From contig CAZQFH010000011.1 in assembly GCA_964592595.1 (NCBI GenBank), forward strand, positions 27,482-91,481: a stretch of DNA of 64,000 nt. The letters run 5' to 3'. A program made the position numbers and the translations under genes. Shown here piece by piece: positions 8,578 through 18,358 of this stretch. Position 1 is the stretch's first letter. Every line of letters starts with the position of its first letter. This DNA is from UBA5536 sp964592595. Lineage in GTDB: Bacteria > Bacteroidota > Bacteroidia > Bacteroidales > F082. The notes below the pieces were generated by a model. That model was not told the origin of the DNA. It did no database searches and saw only the letters and a program-made list of their open reading frames with translations.

Positions 8578-9693
8578 ATGCACCTGCAAACCCTTAAACT
8601 CGTCAATTTTAAAAATTACGAAACTGCCGAAATGCAGTTTTCGGAAAAAATTAATTGCTTTGTTGGACGTAATGGCGTTGGAAAAACAAATATCCTTGAT
8701 GCCATCTATTATTTGTCTTTTTGCAAGAGTTATTTCAACGCCAACGATCAGCAAAATATTCGGCATGAGGATGATTTTTTTACGGTTCATGGCTTTTACC
8801 AGCGTCCGGGAATGGAAACCGATCAGGTGAGTTGCATTCAGAAACGCAGGCACAAAAAACTTTTCCAATGGAATAAAAAAACTTACGATCGCCTGGCTGA
8901 TCATATCGGGAAAATTCCGCTGGTGATGATTTCACCTTATGATCGCGACCTGATTAACGATGGCAGCGAATTGCGCAGGAAATTTATTGATGGCGTGATT
9001 GCTCAGTTTAATCCTGTTTACCTCGACGCTTTAATTAAATATAACAAGGCGCTCGGACAGCGAAATGCCCTACTGAAACAATTTGCCGAACAAAAGCGTT
9101 TCGACCGAGAACTGCTGAGTTTATGGGAAGCACAAATGTTGCAACCTGCAACAGTGATCTATCAGCACCGAAAAGCCTTTTTGGATGATTTTCAGGATAT
9201 CTTTCAACACTATTACGGTCTGGTTTCCGGAGGAAACGAAAAGGTGTTTATCCAATATGATTCCAACCTTCACGAAAGTACTTTGCAGGATTTACTCGAT
9301 CAGAATTTGCAACGCGATCGCTCAGCCCGTTTCACAACTATGGGACCGCACAAGGATGATTTAGCACTTTTAATGAATACTTTTCCCATTAAAAAATTTG
9401 GATCGCAGGGACAACAGAAGTCATTTGTAATTGCAATTCGTCTGGCACAATATGATTTTACACATAAAAAGATGGGTTACAAACCGATTTTGCTGCTGGA
9501 TGATATTTTCGATAAACTTGATGACCAACGCGTGAAACAGCTTATCAGGCTTGTGAGTGAAGATCATTTCGGACAGGTTTTTCTAACTGATACCCAGCAG
9601 CAAAGGGTTGATAAACTTTTTGAGGAAAGTAAAATTGATCACCGTATTTTTGAAGTGGATACCGGAAAAATTGCTCAAAATACTTTATTATAA
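8578..9693 (+). CDS. recF: DNA replication/repair protein RecF
   Basis: An SMC-like ATPase of the RecFOR pathway that helps load RecA at single-strand gaps. 371 residues from the ATG at 8578 (MHLQTLKLVNFKNY). Walker A is G30-T37 (GRNGVGKT). The ABC signature region lies near FGSQGQQKSFVIAIRLA, and Walker B is ILLLDDIFDKLD. A TTG seven codons upstream keeps the frame open but lies inside the predicted promoter, so I reject it. The gene is followed after 11 bp by a DUF721/DciA-like gene. dnaA, dnaN and gyrB are not in the window, so this is not a classical oriC cluster. Confidence 0.94.
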   Translation: MHLQTLKLVNFKNYETAEMQFSEKINCFVGRNGVGKTNILDAIYYLSFCKSYFNANDQQNIRHEDDFFTVHGFYQRPGMETDQVSCIQKRRHKKLFQWNKKTYDRLADHIGKIPLVMISPYDRDLINDGSELRRKFIDGVIAQFNPVYLDALIKYNKALGQRNALLKQFAEQKRFDRELLSLWEAQMLQPATVIYQHRKAFLDDFQDIFQHYYGLVSGGNEKVFIQYDSNLHESTLQDLLDQNLQRDRSARFTTMGPHKDDLALLMNTFPIKKFGSQGQQKSFVIAIRLAQYDFTHKKMGYKPILLLDDIFDKLDDQRVKQLIRLVSEDHFGQVFLTDTQQQRVDKLFEESKIDHRIFEVDTGKIAQNTLL

Positions 9694-9704
9694 AGTCACT
9701 TTTT

Positions 9705-9995
9705 ATGTCAACTAACAATGAAGAACCATTAGGAGATGTTATCCGGCAGTTGCTGCGGGTTTATGGCTGGGAACCCCGCTTGGATGAGGTGAAGCTGATT
9801 AACAGCTGGCCAAAAGTGGTGGGTCCTACTATTCAAAAGAAAACCCTGGATCTACATGTTGAAAAAAAAGTGCTTTTTGTGAAATTGGATTCTGATGCCT
9901 TACGTCAGGAGCTTTCTTATGCCAAAAGCTTGATTATTAAAAATTTGAATCAGGAGGTGGGCAAGGATGTGATTAAAGATGTTGTTTTCCGCTGA
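9705..9995 (+). CDS. DUF721 (DciA-like) protein
   Basis: 96 residues. The pattern LGDVIRQLLRVYGWEPRLDEVKLINSW followed by VVGPTIQKKT and LRQELSYAKSLIIKNLN is that of DUF721. This family includes DciA, which assists loading of the replicative helicase in bacteria lacking DnaC/DnaI. It lies 11 bp after recF and is probably cotranscribed with it, which fits a DNA replication role. The assignment as a functional DciA is by family only. Confidence 0.8.
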   Translation: MSTNNEEPLGDVIRQLLRVYGWEPRLDEVKLINSWPKVVGPTIQKKTLDLHVEKKVLFVKLDSDALRQELSYAKSLIIKNLNQEVGKDVIKDVVFR

Positions 9996-10001
9996 GCAGT
10001 C

Positions 10002-10691
10002 TTAAAAACCAGCGTAATAAAATCGTTGGTCATAACCGGATTTTGGCTTGCCGTAATCCATTATTTTAACATTTCGTATTTCAGGAAGATTAATGGGTTT
10101 TTCGAAAATTGGGCCATCATAAACAAAGCTGTGAAACTCGCCATTTTCGCCACATGGATCAACCTCCGGAGGTAGAGAGACTAAAAACGATTTATCAATG
10201 CTTTTTCCTATGATCGTTTCACTGAAAAACTTTGCGTTTGCACTGCAAACAAAGGCTTTAAAACCTTGATCAATAAAATTTCTCACAAGTTCTTTGGTGT
10301 TGCGTTTCCAGAGCGGAAAGGATGATTCGATGCCCAGTTTGCTGAGTTGTTGTTTGCGATAGGCTCGAATATCTTCTAGAAAAATATCTCCAAAAACTGC
10401 AATATTTTGTTGTTCAGGTGCTAAATTACCGAGCTGCGACATCATGATATTGTCATAAGTTTCGTTATCGCAATTTGTTGGCAATCCAATTGTAATGAGT
10501 GGAAGTCCAATTGCCTGGGCCTGTTTTTCAATAAAAGCAATAGGAATTTCGTGTAAGGGAATTGTCTTGCTTTGTTCGTTATAAGTTGTAAGCAAGGCAT
10601 TTACTTTGATACCTTTTTTTCGGAGTTCCCATAAAGCTATTGCAGCATCTTTACCGCCACTCCAATTCAGAAACCTGTAAGTATTGTTCAT
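10002..10691 (-). CDS. Dph6-related PP-loop ATPase (COG2102 type)
   Basis: 229 residues. The N-terminal PP-loop signature LNWSGGKDAAIALW indicates an ATP pyrophosphatase that adenylates its substrate. The C-terminal EVDPCGENGEFHSFVYDGP is the hallmark of the COG2102 / diphthine-ammonia ligase-like family. Bacteria have no diphthamide, so the true substrate of bacterial members is not known; the database name diphthine-ammonia ligase should be read with care. It converges on the DciA-like gene with a 6-bp gap and has no obvious partner, since the next - gene ends 118 bp upstream. Confidence 0.83.
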   Translation of the reverse strand: MNNTYRFLNWSGGKDAAIALWELRKKGIKVNALLTTYNEQSKTIPLHEIPIAFIEKQAQAIGLPLITIGLPTNCDNETYDNIMMSQLGNLAPEQQNIAVFGDIFLEDIRAYRKQQLSKLGIESSFPLWKRNTKELVRNFIDQGFKAFVCSANAKFFSETIIGKSIDKSFLVSLPPEVDPCGENGEFHSFVYDGPIFEKPINLPEIRNVKIMDYGKPKSGYDQRFYYAGF

Positions 10692-10808
10692 CGTATAATT
10701 TGGAAAGCATTTAAATGTTTTTTAAGAAAATCTTGATTTTTTAAGATTGCATTCTAATTTTCATACTTTTCGCAGTGCAATCAAAATTGACAAATCATGA
10801 CAAAGTGA

Positions 10809-12107
10809 TTATAAATCAGTAAACCAATCGCAAAGTGCTTTTGTGCCTTTCCAAATTGAAGGACAGTAATCACTTAAATACGACTCCTGAAGTTTTTTAT
10901 CGCGGTATAACGACAATTTTTCAAGAGCTAGTTTTCCATCAAAATCAACATATGCCAGTCGTGCAACCAATTCATCGGGTTGGTGACCGAAGTCGATTCC
11001 GGGAAGCAAGGCTACGCCTGTTTCTTCCAGAAGTCTGTCGCATAATTCGGCAGATGTAACTATGCCATGTAATTTCAACTTTTCGCGATAATGATTAAAA
11101 TCAGGATAAAGATAAAATCCACCATTAACCTGTGGCATTGTGATGTAAACGGCTGCCAGCTTTTGACGGATAATTTTTGCCATATAGCGCAAAATACGTC
11201 TTGAATCGTCAAGATACTGATCAATATAATCACCTCCTTCAAATGCTGTGATTGCTGCATATTGAATTGGGGCAGAGGTGGATGTGTAGGTTTCACTGGC
11301 CACAGTTGCCATGGCTTCGCGCAGCCAGTATAGTTGTGGTGGAAAAGAAAAAGTACCCAAACGCCAGCCTCCGGCGCCGCACCATTTACTCAATCCGCTG
11401 CTGATGATGGTTCCTTCAGGATAAAAACGGGCAATAGAAACGTGTTGACCATGATGATGAATCATGCCATATATCTCATCGGAAACCAGCACAATGTTAT
11501 ATTTTCGGGCTACGGCAGCTAATTCTTTTAGCTTTTCTGTGGGATAGGTGCAACCGGTTGGGTTGCTGGGATAGTTCAAAATCACAATACGCGGCCTGTT
11601 GGGATCTGATCGGCAAAGCATATCAAGTTTTTCGGGTGATAAACGATAATGTTCTGCTACATTCGTAGGCACCCATTGCACATGACGGCCAATGATTCTG
11701 GCTTGCGGAAAATAAGAAACCCACGATGGTGTTGGGATGATCAGATCACCATAATAAACCAATTGCAAAATAAAAATCAGTTCTTTTGAGCCCGGGCCGA
11801 TCAGAATATCATCAGGTGAGGAATCAATAAACTGCGTGCGCTTGTTGAAGGCTGCAATAGCCTCGCGCAATGGCAGCAAGCCTCTTACAGGAAGGTAATC
11901 TTTTTCGTGGGCATGTTTGCGCAGGGATTCAACAACAGGCTCCGGCACCGGAAAAGGCGACTGGCCAAGCCCGAATTTATACACCTTGCGACCTTCCTGA
12001 ATGAGTTGACGACTTTTTTCGTTGATAGCTAAAGTGGAAGATTGAGAAAGGCCACGCACATTCAGGTTGATGTTTACAGGTAGTTGATTTCGAATATTTT
12101 TACGCAT
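10809..12107 (-). CDS. PLP-dependent aminotransferase, class I/II
   Basis: 432 residues, fold-type I aminotransferase. Visible features are FGLGQSPFPVP near the start, the substrate/cofactor motif YPSNPTG, the DEIYG segment, and the Schiff-base lysine K241 in SSGLSKWCGAGGWRLG. The ATG at 12107 (MRKNIRNQLPV) is preferred over the in-frame upstream ATG at 12179, which would add 24 residues found in no family member I know. Amino-acid specificity cannot be read; the sequence is of the aspartate/aromatic aminotransferase type. It is divergent from pepD with 177 bp between them. Confidence 0.85.
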   Translation of the reverse strand: MRKNIRNQLPVNINLNVRGLSQSSTLAINEKSRQLIQEGRKVYKFGLGQSPFPVPEPVVESLRKHAHEKDYLPVRGLLPLREAIAAFNKRTQFIDSSPDDILIGPGSKELIFILQLVYYGDLIIPTPSWVSYFPQARIIGRHVQWVPTNVAEHYRLSPEKLDMLCRSDPNRPRIVILNYPSNPTGCTYPTEKLKELAAVARKYNIVLVSDEIYGMIHHHGQHVSIARFYPEGTIISSGLSKWCGAGGWRLGTFSFPPQLYWLREAMATVASETYTSTSAPIQYAAITAFEGGDYIDQYLDDSRRILRYMAKIIRQKLAAVYITMPQVNGGFYLYPDFNHYREKLKLHGIVTSAELCDRLLEETGVALLPGIDFGHQPDELVARLAYVDFDGKLALEKLSLYRDKKLQESYLSDYCPSIWKGTKALCDWFTDL

Positions 12108-12284
12108 AATTTTTTCTGATTTTTGCAGTAAAATTAGCCCTTTTAGACAAATTATCCAAAACAAAGCTGCCTGCGCCAATCGTCCTTTTGTTTTTGATGA
12201 ACTTTGATCTTTACTGCACGCTAATCAGGAAATAATTGTAATTTAGCCCCTCAAAACAGATTATTCACTTTAAATTATACGATT

Positions 12285-13742
12285 ATGAGTAGTATTTTGG
12301 ATCTGGAACCAAAAGGAATATGGAAGAATTTTTATAGTCTGACACAAATTCCTCGTCCTTCGAAAAAAGAAGAAAAAATCATCGCTTTCACTAAGGAATT
12401 TTGTGAAAAACTTGGGCTCGAAACCATTGTTGATGAAGTAGGAAATGTAATTGCCCGTAAAGCTGCCACGCCGGGAATGGAAGATCGCAAAGGAATTATT
12501 TTACAGGCACACCTCGATATGGTACCTCAGAAAAATGAAGGCACTGACCATGATTTCGATAAAGATCCCATCGAAACTTATATCGAAGATGGCTGGGTAA
12601 AAGCAAAAGGTACAACGCTGGGATCAGATAATGGAATTGGAGCCGCTGCCGCTATGACGGTGCTGGAAGCTACTGATTTAGAGCATGGCCCGATCGAAGC
12701 GCTTTTTACTATTGATGAAGAAACCGGCATGACGGGTGCCAACGAACTTAAACCTGGCATTTTAAAAGGTGATATCTTGCTCAATATGGATTCAGAAGAC
12801 GAAGGTGAGCTGTATATAGGATGCGCTGGTGGTGTTGATTCCACGGGTGAATTTAAGTTTTCGCTTGAACCAACACCAACTGATCATAAGGCTTATCGCA
12901 TTGTTGTTAAAGGACTTAAAGGAGGTCACTCCGGTTTGGATATCCACCTGGGTCGCGGAAATGCCAATAAAATTATCAACACCCTGATGCTGATGGCAGC
13001 AGATAAAGTGGGTTTGCGAATGGCTCAGATCGACGGAGGAAGTCTTCGCAATGCTATTCCGCGTGAGGCTTTTGCTACGGTGGTTGTCCCAGTTAAAAAT
13101 GCTGAGCTTTTTGAACAGTTTACAACTGAGTTTGAATCCATTGCTAAAGATGAGTTTGCAGAGGCAGATGGTGGTTTGTCAGTCAAGGCAGAAGTTGCTG
13201 AACTTCCTGAAAATGTTGTAGATAAAAAAACACAAAACAGTCTTTTTGAAGCTGTTGCCAAATGCCCTAATGGTGTAATTTCCATGTCGAAAGATATGGA
13301 AGGAGTGGTAGAAACATCTACCAATCTTGCAACAGTTAAAATTGTTGATGGACAGTTTGTTATAGGAACACTACAACGTAGCTCCGTTGATGCAGATAAA
13401 GAAAAACTTGCGGCTCAAATTTGTGAGGTATTCGAAAAAGCTGGTGGTAAGGCATACTCTTCAGGCGATTATCCAGGATGGAAACCAAATGTAGATTCTC
13501 CGATTCTGCATGCCATGAAAGAGGTTTATAACAATAAATTTGGAAGAGTACCTGATGTGAAAGTAATTCATGCCGGTCTTGAATGTGGAATTCTTGGTGC
13601 CGCTTATCCCAATTGGGATATGATTTCGTTTGGACCTACGATTCGTCACCCGCATTCTCCTGACGAGAAAGTAGATATTGATACAGTTAAACTTTTTTGG
13701 GAATATCTGGTCGAAACCCTGAAACATGCTCCAAAGAAGTAG
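12285..13742 (+). CDS. pepD: aminoacyl-histidine dipeptidase (M20C, PepD)
   Basis: A cytosolic zinc dipeptidase that cleaves dipeptides such as Xaa-His. At 485 residues it has the normal length. The start LDLEPKGIWKNFYSLTQIPRPSKKE is typical. Metal ligands of the M20 family are visible: H76 and D78 (QAHLDMVPQ), the bridging aspartate in GSDNGIGAA, the catalytic glutamate in TIDEETGMTG, and a later ISFGPTIRHPHSPDE. The lid domain lies between, starting near KGLKGGHSGLDIHLGRGNA. A terminator follows directly, so the gene is likely monocistronic. Confidence 0.94.
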   Translation: MSSILDLEPKGIWKNFYSLTQIPRPSKKEEKIIAFTKEFCEKLGLETIVDEVGNVIARKAATPGMEDRKGIILQAHLDMVPQKNEGTDHDFDKDPIETYIEDGWVKAKGTTLGSDNGIGAAAAMTVLEATDLEHGPIEALFTIDEETGMTGANELKPGILKGDILLNMDSEDEGELYIGCAGGVDSTGEFKFSLEPTPTDHKAYRIVVKGLKGGHSGLDIHLGRGNANKIINTLMLMAADKVGLRMAQIDGGSLRNAIPREAFATVVVPVKNAELFEQFTTEFESIAKDEFAEADGGLSVKAEVAELPENVVDKKTQNSLFEAVAKCPNGVISMSKDMEGVVETSTNLATVKIVDGQFVIGTLQRSSVDADKEKLAAQICEVFEKAGGKAYSSGDYPGWKPNVDSPILHAMKEVYNNKFGRVPDVKVIHAGLECGILGAAYPNWDMISFGPTIRHPHSPDEKVDIDTVKLFWEYLVETLKHAPKK

Positions 13743-13760
13743 TATTTTCTGATTTTAAGA

Positions 13761-13806
13761 TTATTACCGGAAGGAATATGAAAGACTTTCGGTAATAATT
13801 TTTGTT
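13761..13806 (+). terminator. rho-independent terminator after pepD
   Basis: TTATTACCGGAAG (13761-13773) pairs with CTTTCGGTAATAA (13786-13798) with one wobble pair, and a T-rich run follows. Confidence 0.8.
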
Positions 13807-13821
13807 TTTTTGGAAATTGAC

Positions 13822-13852
13822 TTGGTCAGTCAAAAAAAAGTTTCTATTTTTG
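13822..13852 (+). promoter_or_regulatory. predicted rpmH promoter
   Basis: TTG at 13822-13824 and TATTTTTG at 13845-13852, followed by CA, are separated by 20 bp. This is a full Bacteroidota -33/-7 pair, about 80 bp before rpmH. Confidence 0.7.
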
Positions 13853-13932
13853 CACTCCCAAAATTGTAATTAACAAGCCATCTGGCAACCGAAGCTGTTG
13901 GCGAATCACATACTTGAAAATTCAATTGAGCA

Positions 13933-14079
13933 ATGAAACGTACTTTTCAACCATCAAACAGAAAACGTCGTAACAAACACGGCTTTAGAGAAAGAATGGC
14001 AACTGCCAATGGACGTAAGGTTTTAAAAGCCAGAAGAGCCAAAGGCAGAAAAAGACTTACAGTTTCCGACGAAATGTAA
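13933..14079 (+). CDS. rpmH: 50S ribosomal protein L34
   Basis: A 48-residue, highly basic protein that starts MKRTFQPSNRKRRNKHGFRE and continues RMATANGRKVLKARRAKGRK, which is unmistakably L34 of the large ribosomal subunit. It ends with the Bacteroidota-type tail LTVSDEM. A strong promoter pair lies ~80 bp upstream and a terminator 38 bp downstream, so it is transcribed alone. In many bacteria rpmH sits beside rnpA and dnaA. Here neither follows, as is common in Bacteroidota. Confidence 0.97.
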   Translation: MKRTFQPSNRKRRNKHGFRERMATANGRKVLKARRAKGRKRLTVSDEM

Positions 14080-14117
14080 TTTGTTAGCAGCTGTTTCTTG
14101 ATTTATTTAAGGTTTAA

Positions 14118-14155
14118 GCAGGAGGTGATGCATTATTCGCCTTCTGTTTTTTTTT
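14118..14155 (+). terminator. probable terminator after rpmH
   Basis: CAGGAGG (14119-14125) pairs with CCTTCTG (14140-14146), with one G-T pair. Nine T residues follow. Confidence 0.65.
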
Positions 14156-14272
14156 GTTTGAATATTAGCGTGTAGTTGAGTTTTTTAGGTTTTAATCGGC
14201 ATAGGATGTCTGAAGTTTTCTTTAAAAAAGACTAATTTCGCATCAGTTATAATTGCTCAGCCTTTGCATTAT

Positions 14273-14545
14273 ATGGAAGAATTTTTGCTTTTTGTTTTTT
14301 GGGTCATCCTTGTTTTTTATCTGTTTAAACTCTTTTTTCGTTACGGATTGCCTTGGTTGCTAAGTCGTTATATTAAAAAAATGCAACAAAAAATGCATGC
14401 GCAACAACAGCCAAAACAGGAAACAAAAGAAGGTGAAGTCAAAGTAAAAATGCCCGGACAGGATCATCCAAGAGTTGATCCAAACATTGGCGAATATGTT
14501 GATTTTGAAGAAATAAAAGAAAATAATAAACCCGATAATGAATAA
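14273..14545 (+). CDS. DUF4834 small membrane protein
   Basis: 90 residues from the ATG at 14273 (MEEFLLFVFWVILVF). A TTG three codons upstream is less likely. One N-terminal transmembrane helix (~4-28) and a basic segment RYIKKMQQKMHAQQQ are followed by a charged cytoplasmic tail ending in NIGEYVDFEEIKEN, the recognisable DUF4834 end. Function is unknown. The last 8 bases overlap the start of the YfhO gene, so the two are translationally coupled. A near-consensus -7 element (TAATTTCG) lies at 14233-14240. Confidence 0.72.
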   Translation: MEEFLLFVFWVILVFYLFKLFFRYGLPWLLSRYIKKMQQKMHAQQQPKQETKEGEVKVKMPGQDHPRVDPNIGEYVDFEEIKENNKPDNE

Positions 14546-17048
14546 TAACACCACCAAATCCACCAAATTTTGGATAGCTATAATTACCGCGGTGCTCAGT
14601 TTCCTTGTAATTACTATTGCTTATTTCAATCCATTACTCGAGGGTAAAAGACTTGATCAACACGACATCGCCATGTGGAAAGGTATGTCGAAAGAAATTG
14701 TTGATTTTAGAAAAGAAACTGGTGAAGAACCATTGTGGACAAATGCAATGTTTGGAGGTATGCCAGCCTGGCAAATTTCAGTGATTTACGGCAGTAACCT
14801 GATGCGATACGTAAAGAAGGTGGTGCAACTTTGGCTGCCTTATCCTGCTAATGCTGTTTTTGTGTATATGCTCGGTTTTTTTGTGTTATTGCTGGTGATG
14901 CGTGTCGATCCCTGGCTTAGTATGGCCGGCGCTATTGCGTTTGCTTTTTCGTCATATTTTTTCATCATTCTGGGAGCAGGCCACACATCAAAAGCCTATG
15001 CTATCGGCTATATGGCACCTGTTTTGGCAGGTATTATTTTGGCATTCAGAGGAAAATATTTATGGGGCGCATTACTTGCTGCCATAGCACTCGCTCTTCA
15101 AATAGAAGCAGGGCATTTGCAAATAACCTATTACTTATTACTCATCGTTGTGATATTGGGACTCGTGCAACTTATCGATGCGGTACGTTTTAAAACATTG
15201 CCCAACTTTTTAAAAGCCAGTGGATTTTTAATTTTAGGAGCTGTTTTGGCAGTTCTTACGCACAGCACTAACCTGTATGCCACTTATGACTATGGCAAAG
15301 AATCTATGCGTGGTAAGCCTGTGCTAACAAAAAATGTTGAAGATCAAACCAAAGGACTCGACAGATCCTATATCACCCATTGGAGTTATGGTATAGGTGA
15401 AACCTGGTCGTTACTTATCCCGAACGCAAAAGGTGGAGCAACAGCGATGATTGGCCAGAAACACCCTGCGTTGGAGTCGGCTGATCCGGCTATGCGACAG
15501 GCGCTTGCGCAACAAAATGCCTATTGGGGTGACCAGCCCGGCACCAGCGGTCCTGTTTACGCCGGAGCAATTGTTGTTTTTTTGTTTGTATTGGGGATCT
15601 TCTTCGTGAAAGGCAAATACAAATGGATACTGCTGGCGGCTACAATTTTGTCAATCCTACTCAGCTGGGGTAAAAATTTCATGCCTTTCACTGATTTCTT
15701 CCTGGATTATATTCCAGGCTATAATAAATTTAGGGCTGTTTCGATGACACTGGTTATTGCCGAACTTACCATTCCAATTCTTGGATTTTTAGGCCTCTAT
15801 CAACTATATAAAAACCCTGATTTACTCAGGCAGAATCAAAAGTATTTTTGGATAGCGTATGGTCTTACAGGTGGTTTGGCATTTTTGTTTTACCTTTTGC
15901 CAACAAGTTTTTTTGGTTTTTTCAGTCAGTTCGAGCTGGAGCAATTTAACCGAATCAGACAGTCGAATCCCGGAGATGCATCACAGATCGACATTTTTTT
16001 AATTCAACTAGAAGCTGTGAGGGTTGCGATTTTTAAGACAGATGCTTTGCGCAGTTTCTTTTTTATCACGCTCGCTGCTACAGTTCTTTATTTCTACTGC
16101 CTGAATAAAATAAAACCATATTGGCTTACTGCAGCGATTACACTTTTAATCCTCATTGATATGGTTCCAGTTGCGCAGCGCTACCTTGGCAATGATAATT
16201 TTGTTTCAAAACGTAAGGTTGAGAATCCATTTCAACTTACACAGGCCGATAAAGAAATACTAAAAGATAAGAATCCAAATTTCAGGGTGTTAGACCTTAC
16301 AAAGAATACTTTTAACGATGCCAGTACAAGTTATTTTCATCATGCCATAGGGGGATATCATGGAGCGAAACTTCATCGTTATCAGGACGTTATAGATTAT
16401 TTTCTCCAGACAGAGATTCAGGCCGTTTCATCGGTTTTTAATGATAACCCCAATCTGCAATCAATCAATGCAGTTTTAGCTAATCAGCAAGTGTTGAATA
16501 TGTTAAATACCCGCTATTTTATTTATAGCCCAACCTCTGCGCCTTTACAAAACACTTTTGCTTTTGGTGATGCCTGGTTTGTCGAAAATATTGAATGGGT
16601 GCAGCGTCCAAACGACGAAATTGATGCCCTGGAAACTTTGAATTTACAAAAAACTGCTGTATTGCATGAGGAATTCCGGGATATACTAAAGGGCTTTAAA
16701 CCACGAATAGATTCAGCGGCAACGATCAAACTCACACATTATGCACCCAATAAATTGAATTATGAATTCAAATCTGATCGCGATCAGCTGGTTGTTTTCT
16801 CTGAAATTTGGACAACAAAAGGTTGGAATTTGTATGTGGATAATGAGAAAAGCGATTTGATACGAGCAAATTATTTACTCCGGGCGGCTTTGATTCCGGC
16901 TGGCAGTCATGAGCTTGAAATGCGTTACGAGCCAATGGTTTGGGCTGTTGGCGAAAAAGTTAGTCTTGCCAGTTCAATGTTGCTGATCTTATTGACAATT
17001 GGGATTTTTATACATAGACTTTTAAAATGGAAAAAGGCGCAAGCCTGA
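14538..17048 (+). CDS. YfhO-family polytopic membrane protein
   Basis: 836 residues with about a dozen hydrophobic helices between ~10 and ~545, a soluble extracytoplasmic region (~560-805), and a last helix near the C-terminus. The family is DUF/YfhO. In Firmicutes YfhO is needed for glycosylation of lipoteichoic acid, and the fold is that of lipid-linked sugar transferases of the GT-C type. The segment after the first helix (LLEGKRLDQHDIAMWKGMS) and NAMFGGMPAWQIS is characteristic of Bacteroidota members. It overlaps the DUF4834 gene and is followed after 5 bp by a GT4 glycosyltransferase, which supports a glycan role. The substrate is unknown. Confidence 0.82.
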   Translation: MNNNTTKSTKFWIAIITAVLSFLVITIAYFNPLLEGKRLDQHDIAMWKGMSKEIVDFRKETGEEPLWTNAMFGGMPAWQISVIYGSNLMRYVKKVVQLWLPYPANAVFVYMLGFFVLLLVMRVDPWLSMAGAIAFAFSSYFFIILGAGHTSKAYAIGYMAPVLAGIILAFRGKYLWGALLAAIALALQIEAGHLQITYYLLLIVVILGLVQLIDAVRFKTLPNFLKASGFLILGAVLAVLTHSTNLYATYDYGKESMRGKPVLTKNVEDQTKGLDRSYITHWSYGIGETWSLLIPNAKGGATAMIGQKHPALESADPAMRQALAQQNAYWGDQPGTSGPVYAGAIVVFLFVLGIFFVKGKYKWILLAATILSILLSWGKNFMPFTDFFLDYIPGYNKFRAVSMTLVIAELTIPILGFLGLYQLYKNPDLLRQNQKYFWIAYGLTGGLAFLFYLLPTSFFGFFSQFELEQFNRIRQSNPGDASQIDIFLIQLEAVRVAIFKTDALRSFFFITLAATVLYFYCLNKIKPYWLTAAITLLILIDMVPVAQRYLGNDNFVSKRKVENPFQLTQADKEILKDKNPNFRVLDLTKNTFNDASTSYFHHAIGGYHGAKLHRYQDVIDYFLQTEIQAVSSVFNDNPNLQSINAVLANQQVLNMLNTRYFIYSPTSAPLQNTFAFGDAWFVENIEWVQRPNDEIDALETLNLQKTAVLHEEFRDILKGFKPRIDSAATIKLTHYAPNKLNYEFKSDRDQLVVFSEIWTTKGWNLYVDNEKSDLIRANYLLRAALIPAGSHELEMRYEPMVWAVGEKVSLASSMLLILLTIGIFIHRLLKWKKAQA

Positions 17049-17053
17049 CCATT

Positions 17054-18358
17054 ATGAAGAGGGTGCTAATTATTACTTATTATTGGCCGCCATCTGGAGG
17101 GGGAGGTGTGCAGCGCTGGCTCAAATTTGTGAAGTATTTGCGCCGGTTTGGATGGGAACCTGTTATTTATACTCCTGAAAATCCGGAGTCGCCGCAAATA
17201 GATCAAAGTCTTGCTAAGGAAATTCCTGAAGGTATAGAAGTGATCAAAACAAAGGTCTGGGAGCCTTATCGCTGGTATAAAGCATTTACGGGGCGCAAAA
17301 TTGATGAGCGCATACTAACGGCATTTCTGTCGGAAAAGAAAAAGCCCGGATTGGCTGAAAAGCTTAGTATCTGGATCAGAGGAAATGTTTTCATCCCGGA
17401 TGCCCGGCGTTTTTGGATTAAGCCATCAGTGAGGTTTTTAAAAAATTGGCTCAATGAAAACAAAGTTGATTTAATTGTTTCAACTGGCCCTCCGCATAGC
17501 ATGCATCTGATTGCCATGCAGCTCAAAGAAAAAACTGGAATTCCCTGGCTGGCTGATTTCAGGGATCCATGGACCAATATTGATTATTATCAGGATTTGA
17601 TGTTAGGCAAACGAGCCGACAAAAAACACCATGTTTTAGAACAAAAAGTACTGCAAAATGCTGATAGCGTATCCGTTGTAAGTCCTGGGATGCAAAGAGA
17701 ATTCAAAGCAATTGAGAATAGGGAATACAAGGTTATCCCAAACGGATTTGACAGTTCCGATTTCGAAGGGAAAGAAGTAATAAAGCCTGATACTGATTTT
17801 AGTTTGGCTCATATAGGAGCACTTGTAAAAACACGTAATCCTCTGAAATTGTGGAAAGTGTTAAAGGAATTGTGTGAAGTGGATAGCAATTTTTCGGATT
17901 TATTAAAAATCAAACTTATTGGAAACATCGATGTGTTTGTAAGAGAATCCTTACGGGAATATCAACTTTTAGAGAAAGTGCAAATACAATCCTATTTACC
18001 TCATAATGAAGTTGTAAAGGAGCAGATGCGTGCACAGGTATTATTGCTCTTGATAAACCGAACACCAAATGCTCATCTGATTCTTACCGGAAAGTTGTTT
18101 GAATATATGGGAGCCGGAAGGCCTATTCTTGGAATTGGACCACAAGATGGAGATGCCGCTCAGATTTTAGGCAAAACCGGTGCAGGTGTGATGGTAGGTT
18201 TTGATGATGAAGAGCATCTCAAAAAAACTATTCAGGATTATTATAAACATTACATTAAAGGCACATTAGCATCTACCTCTGAAAACGTTCAGCAGTATTC
18301 CAGACTTGAACTGACCCGGGAAATGGCGAGTCAGTTTGAAACCTTGGTTAATCGTTAA
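17054..18358 (+). CDS. glycosyltransferase, GT4-like
   Basis: 434 residues from the ATG at 17054 (MKRVLIITYYWPPSGGGGVQ). The open frame reaches 27 bp further up into the YfhO gene, but this ATG begins the canonical GT-B N-terminal strand. The N-lobe has the glycine-rich acceptor loop (PPSGGGGVQRWLKFVKYL) and WLADFRDPW. The C-lobe has VIPNGFDSSDF, a sugar-nucleotide binding region with LTGKLFEYMGAGRPILGIG, and a final helix. It sits 5 bp after the YfhO gene and is surely cotranscribed. Its 3' end overlaps the convergent gpsA by 11 bp. Donor and acceptor are not readable. Confidence 0.85.
   Translation: MKRVLIITYYWPPSGGGGVQRWLKFVKYLRRFGWEPVIYTPENPESPQIDQSLAKEIPEGIEVIKTKVWEPYRWYKAFTGRKIDERILTAFLSEKKKPGLAEKLSIWIRGNVFIPDARRFWIKPSVRFLKNWLNENKVDLIVSTGPPHSMHLIAMQLKEKTGIPWLADFRDPWTNIDYYQDLMLGKRADKKHHVLEQKVLQNADSVSVVSPGMQREFKAIENREYKVIPNGFDSSDFEGKEVIKPDTDFSLAHIGALVKTRNPLKLWKVLKELCEVDSNFSDLLKIKLIGNIDVFVRESLREYQLLEKVQIQSYLPHNEVVKEQMRAQVLLLLINRTPNAHLILTGKLFEYMGAGRPILGIGPQDGDAAQILGKTGAGVMVGFDDEEHLKKTIQDYYKHYIKGTLASTSENVQQYSRLELTREMASQFETLVNR

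Noticed and set aside
8528..14155. Replication origin near recF and rpmH
   Set aside because: dnaA, dnaN, gyrB and rnpA are absent and I could not recognise a cluster of DnaA boxes.
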